Shown piece after piece: positions 24,029-36,090 of a stretch of DNA of 64,000 nt. Location: positions 34,255,861 through 34,319,860 of the forward strand of contig NC_084606.1 in the NCBI RefSeq assembly GCF_033807715.1, read 5' to 3'. This DNA is from Cololabis saira. Taxonomy: Eukaryota > Chordata > Actinopteri > Beloniformes > Belonidae. The notes below the pieces were generated by a model, which had not been told where the DNA came from, made no database searches, and saw only the letters and a list, made by a program, of their open reading frames with translations. A program made the position numbers and the translations under genes. Position 1 is the stretch's first letter; each line of letters starts with the position of its first letter.

Positions 24029-25477
24029 CTGCACAGGGAATCATTTATTGTGCTTACCTTTCTTGTTTATTTGTCCTAAACAGCCAACAGTGTGTGTCAC
24101 TGCTTACTTAACTGTTATATTCCTAAATGATAATTTTAAGGGTTTTGGGCATGTAGTGTCTACTCATCTCAAATTCTTCTCACCATCTTCCTTTTATCCT
24201 ATGGGACTACTTTATGCACGATCAATTGATATATGGATGAAATATGGAGCCCTAAACAAGTTGTTTAAACTAACTGATCATGTTTTAACTGAGTTATGGA
24301 GGTAAACAGTTCTAAAAAAAAAAAAGGACCCATTGCTTTCATTCTATACACTTCAAAACGCACTGTGGATGTATTATTTTTTTAGAAATATATTTTTAAT
24401 AAATATTCTACATATTCAACCTTTTAAGTCTGAAAATACATTTGTTCAATTTTGAATAATTTAGGGTATTTTTATTGGGGGGGACAATTCATGTTTTTCA
24501 GAAATTGGGGGGGGCATGTCCCCCCCCGTCCCCCCCGGGATCTGCACCCATGGGCAAGAGGATGATGGGGAGGAGAAACGTGGCAGAGGCTGCAGAGCCG
24601 TGCATGGGTTTTCACACGAGTTCATGTGCGCACGCTGCAGCCATGGGTGCACATCCCGGGGGGGACGGAGGGTACATGTCCCCCCCCCCAATTTCTGAAA
24701 AACATGAATTGCCCCCCGCCCCCCCCAATAAAAATACCCTAAATTATTCAAAATTGAACAAATGTATTTTCAGACTTAAAGGTTGAATATGTAGAATATT
24801 TATTAAAAATATATAAAAAAATAAATAAATACATCCACGGTGCGTTTTGAGGTGTACAGAATGAAAGTATTGCTACTCCATACATTTTTTTTTTAGTCTG
24901 AATTAATATATTGAAAATTTTTGACAGGCTCGACAATTACTTTTTGTCAACTTTTTGTTTACATTCGTACCTGCCCGTATTTGTACTTGTTTAGGGCTCC
25001 ATATATCAATTGATCGTGCATAAAGTAGTCCCATAGGATAAAAGGAAGATGGTGAGAAGAATTTGAGATGAGTAGACACTACTGTACATGCCCAAAAACC
25101 TTAAAATGATCATTTACGAATATAACAGTTAAGTAAGCAGTGACACACACTGCTGGCTGTTTAGGACAAATAAAGAAGAAAGGTAAGCACAATAAATGAT
25201 TCCTTGTGCAGTATTTTTTGGCGAGCCTTTACCAATTTATGGTATGAGTTGCATATTGGCAAAAAATTTAAATCACGTTGGTGTCCCCCCCCAATCCTGA
25301 CATGGGATCTGCACCCCTGGCTGCAGCCCTTTAAATGTTGTAGATCTCAAGGAACATGAGGCTTTAAGGTGCATATTGGGGGGAGTTATCTTGTCCAGCA
25401 GCTCTTATCTGCTAGTGTCAGGCGAGATGTTTGCACGCCAGTCTTGTGTGTGTGTATCTGTGTGTGTTTTTCTTCTT

Positions 25478-25588
25478 AAGCCTGGTTTATGGTCCTGCGT
25501 TACACCAACGCAGAGCCTACGCCGTACGGCGCGCGCAGTACGGCGTATGCTCCGCGTCGGTGTAACGCGGAACCATAAATCAGCCTTT
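25478..25588. mobile_element. GC-rich palindromic MITE, copy 2
   Basis: TAAGCCTGGTTTATGGTCCTG at the left and GAACCATAAATCAGCCTTTA at the right mirror each other around a GGCGCGCGCAGTA centre. Same family as 6957-7100. Confidence 0.8.
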
Positions 25589-25639
25589 AGTGGGCCTCAG
25601 CTGCAAGCTTCCGTGTCCCAACTTCTCAGATTGTCCTGT

Positions 25640-26367
25640 TTGTTTACTGCTCCACATTTCTGCTGACACCACCATATTACACTTCAGGCGCAGGTCCCAG
25701 AGGAGGATGGATCTGCCAGGAGTTGTCAGAGAGGAGAAGGCCGAGCAGCTTCTCAACTCTCTTCCACTAACCCATAATGTTTATTTCATGGCCGAGGACT
25801 GATGAGGGAGTATAGTGGCCCTTCAGGCCTCTCCTGCAGTGGATTTGCGCAATTCTGCCTCATTGTGTGCAAATGCTGCCCCCGCTCCCCCCCCGGTCAG
25901 GGAAAAAAAGAAAAGACACAAAACTCATGGAGATATTTCTCAGACGCTGTGTAAACACAGCTGCTGCAGCCGTGTGCATGTGCATGGCAACCCCAAATCA
26001 CCTGTTCCACCTTCCTCGCCCCTCCCTGCTGGAGGCCAGATGGGCCACGGGAGACACATGACGCAACGCTGGCCGTCCAAGATATGAGTTCAAGGTGCTC
26101 CACGCTCACATGACGTGCTGCGCTTGTTACGTAAAGTGCCACAGGAGCGATAAAGAGAGTCCATATCTGATAAGCTCTAGTTTGTATATGAAAACACGTG
26201 GAAGGCCGCGCTTGACTGGCGGGGGGGGGGGAAGTGATGCCCATTTCTAAGTTCAAACATCTGCAAAGAGCATGTGTGCGAAACATTTAACTCTGCAGGT
26301 GAGAGTCGGGTCTGTCAATCTGAGCAGACGGCCGGGAGGCCGACGCTCTGACATGACAAGGTCCGGG
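25640..26367. other. Unassigned intron sequence
   Basis: No splice-bounded exon, TIR or RNA gene was recognised. It contains a short poly-G run (26220-26231). Open frames here have no family features. Confidence 0.4.
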
Positions 26368-26579
26368 GTTGCAGACAGAGTCCTGCACGGGTCCAATTTT
26401 CAAGATCCGCCCCGCCCCGACCCGGGGACGTACAAAACCGCACCCGAACCGCAAACCCGCACATCAGCCCAACTAGTACCGCAACCCCATCCGACCCGTT
26501 GAAACACGACCCGCAAGACCCGTAACCCGCATTTAAAGTAATCATTTTGGGTTATATTAATATTAAACAGCAATACAAC

Positions 26580-27436
26580 TAGGAATGGGCGATATTTTAC
26601 CGTTCACGATTTACCGTCAAAAGGATTCCTCACGGAATTTGTCATCTCCCGGTAAAAATGATAAATTCCCGTTGATGACGTTTTTGTGTAAAGCCTGAAT
26701 TATGGTTCGGCATTAAATCCACGCACAACGTATGTGAAGGAAGGAAGGAAGGAAGGAAGGAAGGAAGGAAGGAAGGAAGGAAGGAAGGAAGGAAGGAAGG
26801 AAGGAAGGAAGGAAGGAAGGAAGGAAGGAAGGAAGGAAGGAAGGAAGGAAGGAAGGAAGGAAGGAAGGAAGGAAACGAAGGAAGGAAGGAAGGAAAGGGG
26901 AGAAGGAAGGGAGAAAACAAAGAAAAGAGGAAGGGACAAAGGAAGGAGAGAGCAGGAGGAAAGAAGGAAGGAAGGGAAAAAAGAAAGGAAGGAAGGGATA
27001 AAACAAGGAAAGAAGGAAGGAAGGGAAAAAAGAGGAAGGGGAGAAGGAAGGAGAGAGCAGGAGGAAAGAAGGAAGGAAGGGAAAAAAGAAGGAAGGAAGG
27101 AAGGAAGGAAGGAAGGAAGGAAGGAAGGAAGGAAGGAAGGAAGGAAGGAAGGAAGGAAGGAAGGAAGGAAGGAAGGAAGGAAGGAAGGAAGGAAGGAAGG
27201 AAGGAAGGAAGGAAGGAAGGAAGGAAGGAAATGAGCCTGAAAGAAAGAAAGAGAGAAAAAAGGATAAATTCCCGTTGATACGTTTTTGTGTAACAAACAT
27301 GGCTGATCTGAGAGAGAGATAGATTTATAGTTACAAAGGTGGAGTTGAATTGGTATTTTTTTTATTGTCATTTTTATCGTTATCTGGATAAATGCCAGAA
27401 ATTATCGTGATACATTTTTTTAGTCCATACCGCCTA
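26580..27436 (+). mobile_element. GGAA-tract hAT MITE, copy 2 (nested)
   Basis: Starts TAGGAATGGGCGATATTTTA and ends CCATACCGCCTA (a 5-base deletion relative to CCATTCCTA). It is flanked by the perfect octamer AATACAAC (26572-26579, 27437-27444). The tract occupies about 26737-27260 and contains GAGAGAGCAGGAGGAAA twice (26946, 27051). Confidence 0.9.
26737..27260. repeat. (GGAA)n tract of copy 2
   Basis: About 35 pure GGAA units, an interrupted middle with GGGAAAAAAGA-type variants, about 35 more units, then the spacer ATGAGCCTGA and a short GAAA block. Confidence 0.95.
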
Positions 27437-27611
27437 AATACAACACAGTTCAGCTGCCAGTGAGTGAACAACAGCCTGACTTCAGCTCCATCATCAACCC
27501 TCTTGTGTTCTCCTCCCAAACGAGTGTAAAAGACCTCGTTTGTTACGTTTAAAGCTTTTAAACTTGTGACTGTGTAATAGACTTACTTCCTGTCCAACCT
27601 TGAGCGACTTT

Positions 27612-27860
27612 TTAGCAGTTACGAGCCGCCACGTCTTGTGTCTCCGCGTGCTTCTTCAATGATGAAGTTCCCAGTTTGCGGCTATCGTAAGATAACACTT
27701 TCCCGCACTTCTTACAGGCAGCAAACCCAGCGACCTGATTGTTCTCCTCGTCTATGATAACACCAAATTTGTCCCAGATTTTAGACTTCGCTCTTGAAGA
27801 TGAATTTTCGACTAGATGGTACTCTCCGCTCTGCAGCTTTACTCTCACGTTTTCCGCCAT
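27612..27860 (-). pseudogene. BED zinc-finger remnant of hAT transposase
   Basis: Reading from ATG at 27858-27860 (minus strand) the frame begins MAENVRVKLQSGEYHL. It continues with SKIWDKFGVIIDEENN and FAACKKCGKVLSYDS, then LGTSSLKKHAET. The W-x2-F, C-x2-C and L-x2-H spacing is that of a BED finger, the N-terminal DNA-binding domain of hAT transposases and ZBED proteins. It stops after about 82 residues, with the last zinc ligand region degenerate and no catalytic domain. It lies inside the 26376-28835 element, explaining its origin. Confidence 0.75.
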
Positions 27861-28001
27861 TTTTGTTTTGCTAACCCGGAAATGTTTGCGCGCCTGCGCA
27901 GCAAATGACCCGGAAATGGCAGTGTACAAGCTGCAGTCACAGCCTTACAACCAGATTACAATTTATGGTTTTATTTTATTGTATTTATTATTTTATATTA
28001 A

Positions 28002-28696
28002 GGCCACGTTTACACATAGCCGGGTATTTACAAAAATGGATATTTCCCCCTCTACGTTTTGAAAAATGTCCTCGTTTACACGAATCCACATAAATAGCTG
28101 TTAAGGTGCTATGAGCATCCAAACCTGCAGGGGGCAGTGTAACGAGAAGATAAAGTCATGCTAGCCAATCAGAATCCTGGAAAAAATCATCAACAAATGA
28201 CACAAGTGAAGCCTGAATAATATGGTTCTGCGTTAAATCGACGGAGTAGCCTACGTACGGTGTGCGTCGCCGCGTACCCTATGCTGTAGACTCTGCGTTG
28301 GTGTAACGCTGAACCATAAATCAGCCTGGACTGCCAGTTACTTCCAAGACGGAACGAGAGTCTTTCGTTTGGAGTGACAGAGAAGTGGAGTTACTTTTAA
28401 GTGTGACTTTAGAATATAAAACAGGTAAAATACAAGAAAATATTGACGGTGGCCAAACAAATTGTAAACACAGGTCGCACAAATGATGCTGGTGACGTTT
28501 CTGTTGCATAATGTCATGTTCTGAAGCCTAAATCTCCGTTTACAAGCAAACATGAAAACAGAGTTTTTGAAAATCTCCACTTTGGCCGGAGTTTTCAGAA
28601 ATGATCCTTTTTGGAGACTTTGAGCTTCGTTTTCGTGTAAACGAACGGCCAAAACGCATGAAAACGACACCGTTTTTGCTATGTGTAAAAGGGGCC
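28002..28696. mobile_element. MITE with TIR GGCCACGTTTACAC, copy 2 (nested)
   Basis: Starts GGCCACGTTTACACATAGCC and ends TGTGTAAAAGGGGCC, flanked by TAA and TTA. Shares long internal blocks with 6758-7468 (for example around ACTTCCAAGACGGAACGAG). Inserted in the hAT relic 26376-28835, it contains a palindromic MITE at 28209-28328. Confidence 0.8.
28209..28328. mobile_element. GC-rich palindromic MITE, copy 3 (nested, inverted)
   Basis: GAAGCCTGAATAATATGGTTC at the left and GAACCATAAATCAGCCTG at the right. It has the opposite orientation to the copy inside the sister MITE at 6957-7100 and sits a few bases away from the equivalent position. Confidence 0.75.
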
Positions 28697-28843
28697 TTAA
28701 ACCCACGGTCCGACCCGCATGCTATTTTTTTAAACCCAGATCCGAACCCGGAATTTTTTATTATTTTAAAAACCACCCGCAAATCAGCTGTTTTTGCGGG
28801 TACCCGTCGGGTACCCGACCCAGTGCAGGACTCTGGTTGCAGA

Positions 28844-29328
28844 GCGACTCTTGATCGCTCCTCGTCTCCCTCCCTGGTTTGCCGTCGGCGTTGCCGTTCT
28901 CATGTAACTCACTCTGGCTGTCAAAGACAAAAGGCTGCGGCGGGCTGTTGTGTAAACTCGCACGCTGGCAGGCGTTTTCTTGTGGTATGTGCTGCAGCCC
29001 GTCGACGGTTTCTGATGTTCTGGCATGTGCAGGGACTCGGCGGCTTGGTTGCTATACCTAGACTTGCATGAGCGGTAACATGCCCCCGAGATTCCTGCGT
29101 CCTCATACCCCTCCGTATGAGGTATGTGCAGCTCATGCACATCTTTTCAACACTTGTGCTGCGCCGTGAGGAATCTGTCGGCCACTCGTCCTGGCGGAGA
29201 AAACCGCCAGCTCGACCAAGAGATGCTGCACTGTCCGTGCCACATAGTTTCCAGTCTGACACCTGAGGAGCAGCTCAGATCTCTAAAGTTCATGTAGTCC
29301 AGGGGCCAGAGCCCAAAATTTCACTTGT
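28844..29328. other. Unassigned intron sequence
   Basis: Moderately GC-rich, no splice-supported exon or TE terminus recognised. Confidence 0.4.
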
Positions 29329-29699
29329 CAGCACTACTCAAGGTGACCAAACTTGCTTATGATTTTTGAAAAGGTCCATGTCTGTAGATGATATTTTGGT
29401 ATGATAACCTTCCTGAGTGGCAGCTGGATCATAGTTATCAGCTCATGAAGTTCAGAAAATTACATTTTAGATGCTGGTGTACTATCTTTTAGCCCTGTGT
29501 CAACTAGGAACAACAGAGACACAAAATACAAAAACTGTAATACTCACAGGACCATAAGATTCAGGAAATGTATAATACACCCAATTTAGAATCATCAATT
29601 AACCTGAAGGGGGTGGTAACTTCAGGAGCTGATAACTCTGATCCAGCTGCCACTCAGGAAGGTTATCATACCAAAATATAGACAGACATCTATAGACAT

Positions 29700-30772
29700 T
29701 AGGAATGGGCGATATTTTACTGTTCATGATTTACCGTCCAAAAAATTCCCCACGGTAAGAATTTGTCATCTTGTAGTAAAATCGATAAATTCCCGTTGAT
29801 GACGTTTTTGTGTAAAACTGATTTATGGTTCTGTGTTAAATCCACGCGCAACGTACGTGAAGGAAGGAAGGAAGGAAGGAAGGAAGGAAGGAAGGAAGGA
29901 AGGAAGGAAGGAAGGAAGGAAGGAAGGAAGGAAGGAAGGAAGGAAGGAAGGAAGGAAGGAAGGAAGGAAGGAAGGAAGGAAGGAAGGAAGGAAGGAAGGA
30001 AGGAAGGAAGGAAGGAAGGAAAGGGGAGAAGGAAGGGAGAAAACAAGGAAAGGAGGAAGGAAGGGAGAAAAGAGGAAGGGAAGAAGGAAGGAGAGAGCAG
30101 GAGGAAAGAAGGAAGGAAGGAAAGAAGGAAGGAAGGGAGAAAAGAGGAAGGGAAGAAGGAAGGAAGGAAGGAAGGGAAAAAAGAAGGAAGGAAGGAAACA
30201 AGGAAAAGAGGAAGGAAGGGAGAAAAGAGGAAGGGAAGAAGGAAGGAGAGAGCAGGAGGAAAGAAGGAAGGAAGGGAAAAAGAAGGAAGGAAGGAAGGAA
30301 GGAAGGAAGGGAGAAAAGAAGGAAGGAAGGAAGGAAGGAAGGAAGGAAGGGAAAAAAGAAGGAAGGAAGGAAACAAGGAAAAGAGGAAGGAAGGGAGAAA
30401 AGAGGAAGGGAAGAAGGAAGGAGAGAGCAGGAGGAAAGAAGGAAGGAAGGGAAAAAGAAGGAAGGAAGGAAGGAAGGAAGGAAGGAAGGAAGGAAGGAAG
30501 GAAGGAAGGAAGGAAGGAAGGAAGGAAGGAAGGAAGGAAGGAAGGAAGGAAGGAAGGAAGGAAGGAAGGAAGGAAGGAAGGAAGGAAGGAAAGAAAGATA
30601 AATTCCCGTTGATGTTTTTGTGTAACAAACATGGCGGATCTGAGAGCGAGATAGATTTATAGTTACAAAGGTGGAGTTGAATTGGTATTTTTTTATCTTC
30701 ATTTTTATCGTTATCAGGATAAATGCCAGAAATGATCGTGTTACATTTTTTAGTCCATAGCGCCCATTCCTA
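29700..30772 (+). mobile_element. GGAA-tract hAT MITE, copy 3
   Basis: The cleanest copy: TAGGAATGGGCGATATTTTA at the left and CGCCCATTCCTA at the right. The perfect 8-bp duplication ATAGACAT (29692-29699, 30773-30780) assigns the family to hAT. Tract 29860-30598. Confidence 0.93.
29860..30598. repeat. (GGAA)n tract of copy 3
   Basis: Two pure GGAA blocks flank an irregular middle in which GAGAGAGCAGGAGGAAA occurs three times (30091, 30246, 30421), spaced 155 and 175 bases. The middle has therefore been duplicated as a higher-order unit. Confidence 0.95.
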
Positions 30773-30839
30773 ATAGACATGGATCTTTTCAACAATCATA
30801 AGTAAGTTTGGTCACCTTGAGTGGTGCTGATATCTAGTC

Positions 30840-31321
30840 TGGAACATGGACTAGTGCAGGCAGTAGAAGAGCCCCTTCATCCCCCATACGCCTCCACACA
30901 GACCCCCTTCACCCCACCGGGGCCCGTGGTAATCGCACTTGAGCCGGCCGCCGTGCTGGGCAGAGTCCCAGTTATTTACTCAGCTCAAGCCTGTAAGACC
31001 CTTCCAGGCAGCGAGTACAGTATCAGGCTCCAGGGCGGCTATTTGCTCAGCTATTAGGAGGCAGTGGAGTGTGTAAAGGTTTAACCTCGGCGAAACGGGG
31101 CGGAGGCCCGTGCGGGCCCACCGTCGCAGCGCTGCCAGCTCCACAAGCTCCACAAGCTCGGGCAGCACCCCGGCGAGGAGCTGCAAAATCAGCCCAACCC
31201 AAAACAGAGCCAGGCGTTCTCTCTTGAGAGGAAATTCACGTCAAACTCTTTGACGGGTCAGTTATTTGTTTGAGTTATTTAGCAAGAAAGAATCCGAATC
31301 AGGTCACATTTATGTTCAAAT
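30840..31321. other. Unassigned intron sequence
   Basis: No recognisable feature; some GC-rich patches. Confidence 0.4.
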
Positions 31322-31918
31322 TAGGGCTGGGGATCCATTCAAATGTCAAGATTCGATTCCGATTCTTAAGATTCAGAATCGATTATCAAGATTTGATTCG
31401 ATTCCGATATTGATTTGGGTTAGTGTTATTAAAACTGTTTTTTGAGCTGTTGCATGAATTATATGACTGTAGTTATGCAACATATTACTACTAGTATTAT
31501 ATTGAGATTCAACAGCAAGTATTGCAGCTAATGATGCTGTAAGGACCAATCAGCTCCCAGAATGCTGATAGAACTGCTTTCACAAACATCGTGTGGCAGA
31601 ATTACCAAACAGATCCAGGGAGGAAACAGAGACGGATGAAATCGCTTTTATTTTTTCCCACATTCCGTTTTTATTTGTTCCATTTTCGGTCTATTTTGGT
31701 TTTTAATTTTTGAGCATTTGGTTTTTAGCATTTTTTGCAAATGTAACCCCAAGACAGTATATAAAGTAATGAAATATAGACAATTTATGCAATTATAACC
31801 TAACACTTTAATGTTTTCATACCTTTAAACATATTTAAAGGCAAAAACATGGCACCCGTTATTCTCGTGTCCAACAAAACATTCCTTTTTTGGGGATAAA
31901 CAAAAAAATAACCAAAAG

Positions 31919-31953
<35 letters not shown>

Positions 31954-32039
31954 GATCTTTAGACGTATGAATCGATTTTTAGGAATTAATATGAGAATCG
32001 ATTTATAATTGGGAAATCCATTTTTTTCAACACAGGCCT
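31322..32039 (+). mobile_element. hAT MITE, TAGGGCTGGGGATC family, copy 2
   Basis: Starts TAGGGCTGGGGATCCATTC and ends TTCAACACAGGCCT. It shares the AATGATGCTGTAAGGACC core with the other copies. A poly(A) run of about 30 lies at 31922-31951. The TSD is not clear here. Confidence 0.85.
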
Positions 32040-32942
32040 TTTCATGAGCGGGTTGAGGCAACAACAGTTAGTACTTTGCACAGTGGGGATTTCTTTTAAT
32101 TATCAACATTTGAGTCATAAGTTGAATCAGTAGCAACAGTTCAGAGAACTCTTTCACTGCTTTTTTTCCATACAAAATTTCACATTTTAAAAGTTTACAT
32201 GAGATTTTTTCAGAATCTGGATAATTTAAATTCCTTTGGGCCCTCTTTTTAAATTATTTACATTGTGATGTTCTGACATCAACAGCTGCTGTGTAGTAAA
32301 AGCTGTGAATGACTTTTTATCTTCGGGGTAAAAAAGGAATAGTGGAAACATTTAAAATACTGAAGGAGGAATGTCTCCGCTTGAAAATGCAATTACATGG
32401 TGATCATGCTGCTCAGGAGATTAGTTTTTAACTTGCCTTTAAACCTGCTCTGGATTAGGTCTGTGGATTATCATCATTTAATTTTTTGACAATTTAAGTG
32501 CAGAAAAGCAAATGCAGATCACTTGAGGTGAAGCTACAGCCTGTTTCCCGTTGAATCTGGCCAGAAGATTAGGAAAAATAGTCTTTTTTTTCTTCCTTTT
32601 CCAGTGAACTGTGATGCACAACAGACTGTCTGTGGCTCCCGAGTGTTTTTATCCTGGACTGATGTTTGGCTCCCGTGGCCCATGAGATCTGGATCTCTCT
32701 TGAGCTGGCCGATTAAACATTAAGCCGTACTTAAGAAGTGCTCATCCCCTTAATTTGACTGTAATTACTGTCTCAAGGGTCAGTCGTTGGTGAAGCCCGG
32801 TTGCTGACAGAGTCGGAGACGTGTGCTGTTGTTTCAGGGAACCTGAAACTTTGTCGTGTGCCACCGTTTTGTCAGCTGGAGCGGGGGCTCTGTGGAGACG
32901 GAGGGGGGGGGGTTTGTTTCCTCTGCATTAAAGAGTGCGCAC
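32040..32942. other. Unassigned intron sequence
   Basis: No TE terminus or exon recognised. Confidence 0.4.
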
Positions 32943-33875
<933 letters not shown>

Positions 33876-33883
33876 GTGCACAC

Positions 33884-35400
33884 ATGAACACCCGGGCTTC
33901 AGCCCGGCCCACGCCGGCTCCGGCCGTGATGCAGCAGCTTTGTTGCACCAGATTGAAACACGGCGGGCTCTCGCCCAGTCAGAAATGGCCCGGTTTCCTC
34001 TTGCTTTGTGTCTCCCGTGCACCGGCCCGGCGCTGACACAGCCCCATCGATAAAGCACTCTGGTTTGATCGACAGCGAAGCGAAAGCTACGGGCAACGTA
34101 ATCCATTGAGTCAATGAGTGGCGGTGTGTTCGGGACGACTAAGCCACAGGGCTTTGGATGCTTTGTAACCTTTTGCAGCGGGTTGTATTGATCGTTGTCA
34201 GGTAACACAAGCCTATAAATGGCGTACGTGGTGTTGGGAAGTTGCTATTTATTAGCCGTCTGGGGAATAGATTAGATAAGCAAAATGGAAAATGAGTGGA
34301 ACATTTCTCTTTTACTCCTGTGGGGTTTTGTCTGAGATGCCCTGTAGAGAAGATGAGGATGTGAAAGTGGGTCTGCTTGAACTGTTTAACCTGCAACAGT
34401 TGATTAAAGCCACAGAATTGTTGGGAAAAAAAAGTCTTTTAACTTTAATTTAAGTTGGAGCTGTTGGAGCTGAATTGGCTCAGAAGAAATGCAGGTCTGA
34501 ATGGCGCAAAATCGATTGACTGAGATTAAAACTAAAGGGAAATTGTTGTTGAGGGCAAAAAAAATATTTTTGAAGCTTCTATAGTACAAAACAAACACTG
34601 AGCATACTCAGTGCTGTGCAGTTAAGAATAATCAGCAGATGCTATCTTCCACCGCTGGACTATGTCACTGTTTTCAATTGATTAGAATTCTTGGAAAGGA
34701 TATTGACCAATAAAATTGCAGTTGTTGTGTTTTTTTCTAACAGTTCTTGTCCTCATATTGGCGTTTAAATATTAATGAATAATTGATTCAAAGCTACTCT
34801 GGAGTGCTCCCTCCCTTTTTAAACCATTTTTCCAGTGTCTCTTGACATGGTTTTCAGCACGGCCCAGGCCGTTGGAGTAAGTGCTGCGTTATCCAAACAC
34901 TCACAAGACTGTGTGTAACTTCACACTTGAAGTACCAAACAAACGTATTAGTGAAGCACTTTTTCACCAAACTATTTGCTGTATGTAACAGGTGGACCTG
35001 TTATTCTATAACTTGCTGCAAACACTTGGAGAGGGCACCAAGTATCTGCAGAGCTGCTGGCCGTCGCTTACAGTTGAATATCCCAATATGTCCGTTTTTT
35101 ATTCCACGCTGGGTTAGTACAAACTGCCGTTGGCTTTGGGGAATGTGGCAGCATGAAAACGACGGACAAGGAAGGGATAATGGTTAGTCATTGCCTGAAT
35201 CTACCATCAGTCAATCACATTAGAAATAAATGTATTATTTACTTTATATGAATTCATAGGAGTCGATGGATATTGACTCGGTTTTCGGAGCCAGCCGACC
35301 TGGGAGGGAGAATATTCTAATTGTTTAGCAAACTACAAGCTTGTGCTTTGGTTGGATAGTTAATAGAAATAAACCAATGCACTTTTTGGGCCCTCCCAGG
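33884..35400. other. Unassigned irs1 intron 1 sequence
   Basis: No repeat terminus or coding signal recognised by eye. It is one of the few long TE-poor parts of the intron, so a candidate place to look for conserved non-coding elements. Confidence 0.35.
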
Positions 35401-35403
35401 CCC

Positions 35404-35910
35404 AGCAGGGTCTTTCTGTGTGGAGTTTGCATGTTCTCCCCGTGCTTGCGTGGGTTTCCTCCGGGTACTCCGGTTTCCTCCCACAGTCCAAAAACATGCA
35501 TAATTCAATTCAATTCAATTTTATTTATATAGCGTCTAATACAACAGATGTTGTCTCTAGACGCTTTCCAGAGATCCAGAACATGGACATAAACATAAAC
35601 ATAAACCCCCGAGCAATTATTATATAAACAATGGCAGGTAAAAACTCCCATAGTGGGAGAAAAGCCTTAAGCCAAACAGTGGCAAGAAAAACTCCCCTTT
35701 AGGAGGGAAGAAAACTTGAGCAGGACCAGGCTCATAAGGGGGGACCCTCCTGCCGAAGGCCAGACTGGGGGAGTCAGGGACGTCAGCAGCACAGCAGGCA
35801 TGTGGAAGCAGCAGTGGGATGACCAGAGGGGGGGGGGGGGGGGGGGGGGGGAGGTGCAGGCAGGCGTGACCCTAAAGGATAAAGCGGGTATAGATAATGG
35901 ATGGATGGAC
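35404..35910 (+). mobile_element. L2-type LINE 3' end split by a second retro-repeat
   Basis: 35404-35493 contains the conserved L2-like block GGAGTTTGCATGTTCTCCCC to CCCACAGTCCAAAAACATGC. The matching end GGTATAGATAATGGATGGATG is at 35888-35908. Between them 35497-35826 is an inserted repeat starting AATTCAATTCAATTTTATTT (ATAGCG follows), and a 24-base G run (35828-35851). Confidence 0.7.
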
Positions 35911-36090
35911 AATGCACTTTTTGTCAGTTTTAAGTTGATACATGTTGCTGATTCCAACGTCATAGGTATTTTTTTTTTTTGTGGTGGTGGTTTTATTTGT
36001 AGTAAACCAAACGCCAGGACTTACTTATACTGATACTTGAAACAAAATGACAAAAACTGTAGAAATACTAAATATGTACATTTTCAGCAC

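Larger units (their letters stand above)
22634..25319. mobile_element. Giant foldback element in irs1 intron 1
   Basis: Starts CAGGGGTGCAGATGTCAGG and ends with the near complement, GGGATCTGCACCCCTG. The arms (about 0.7 kb each after subtracting insertions) mirror each other around about 24597, where GATCTGCACCCATGG faces CCATGGGTGCACATC. The left arm has hAT insertions at 22713-23008 and 23060-24028; the right arm keeps both empty target sites. Poly-C/poly-G blocks flank the centre. No coding capacity. The left end is 86 bp downstream of exon 1. Confidence 0.85.
26376..28835 (-). mobile_element. 2.46-kb hAT transposon relic, TIR CAGAGTCCTGCACGGGTC
   Basis: The left terminus CAGAGTCCTGCACGGGTCC faces GACCCAGTGCAGGACTCTG at the right. 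The flanks are the identical octamer GTTGCAGA (26368-26375, 28836-28843). It contains a BED zinc-finger coding remnant on the minus strand, so it derives from an autonomous hAT. It has itself been invaded by a GGAA-tract MITE (26580-27436) and a GGCCACGTTTACAC MITE (28002-28696). Confidence 0.9.
29330..30830. mobile_element. Foldback element (CAGCACTACTCAAGGTGACC) interrupted by copy 3
   Basis: The left arm (29330 to about 29480) reads CAGCACTACTCAAGGTGACC onward. It is mirrored by 29620-29699 plus 30781-30830, ending GGTCACCTTGAGTGGTGCTG. The right arm is split by the GGAA MITE at 29700-30772. The intact left arm shows the uninterrupted sequence. Confidence 0.8.

Noticed and set aside
27612..27929. 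A host ZBED gene
   Set aside because: The BED finger is confined within a hAT element with intact TSDs, has an early stop and no downstream domain, so it is a transposase remnant.
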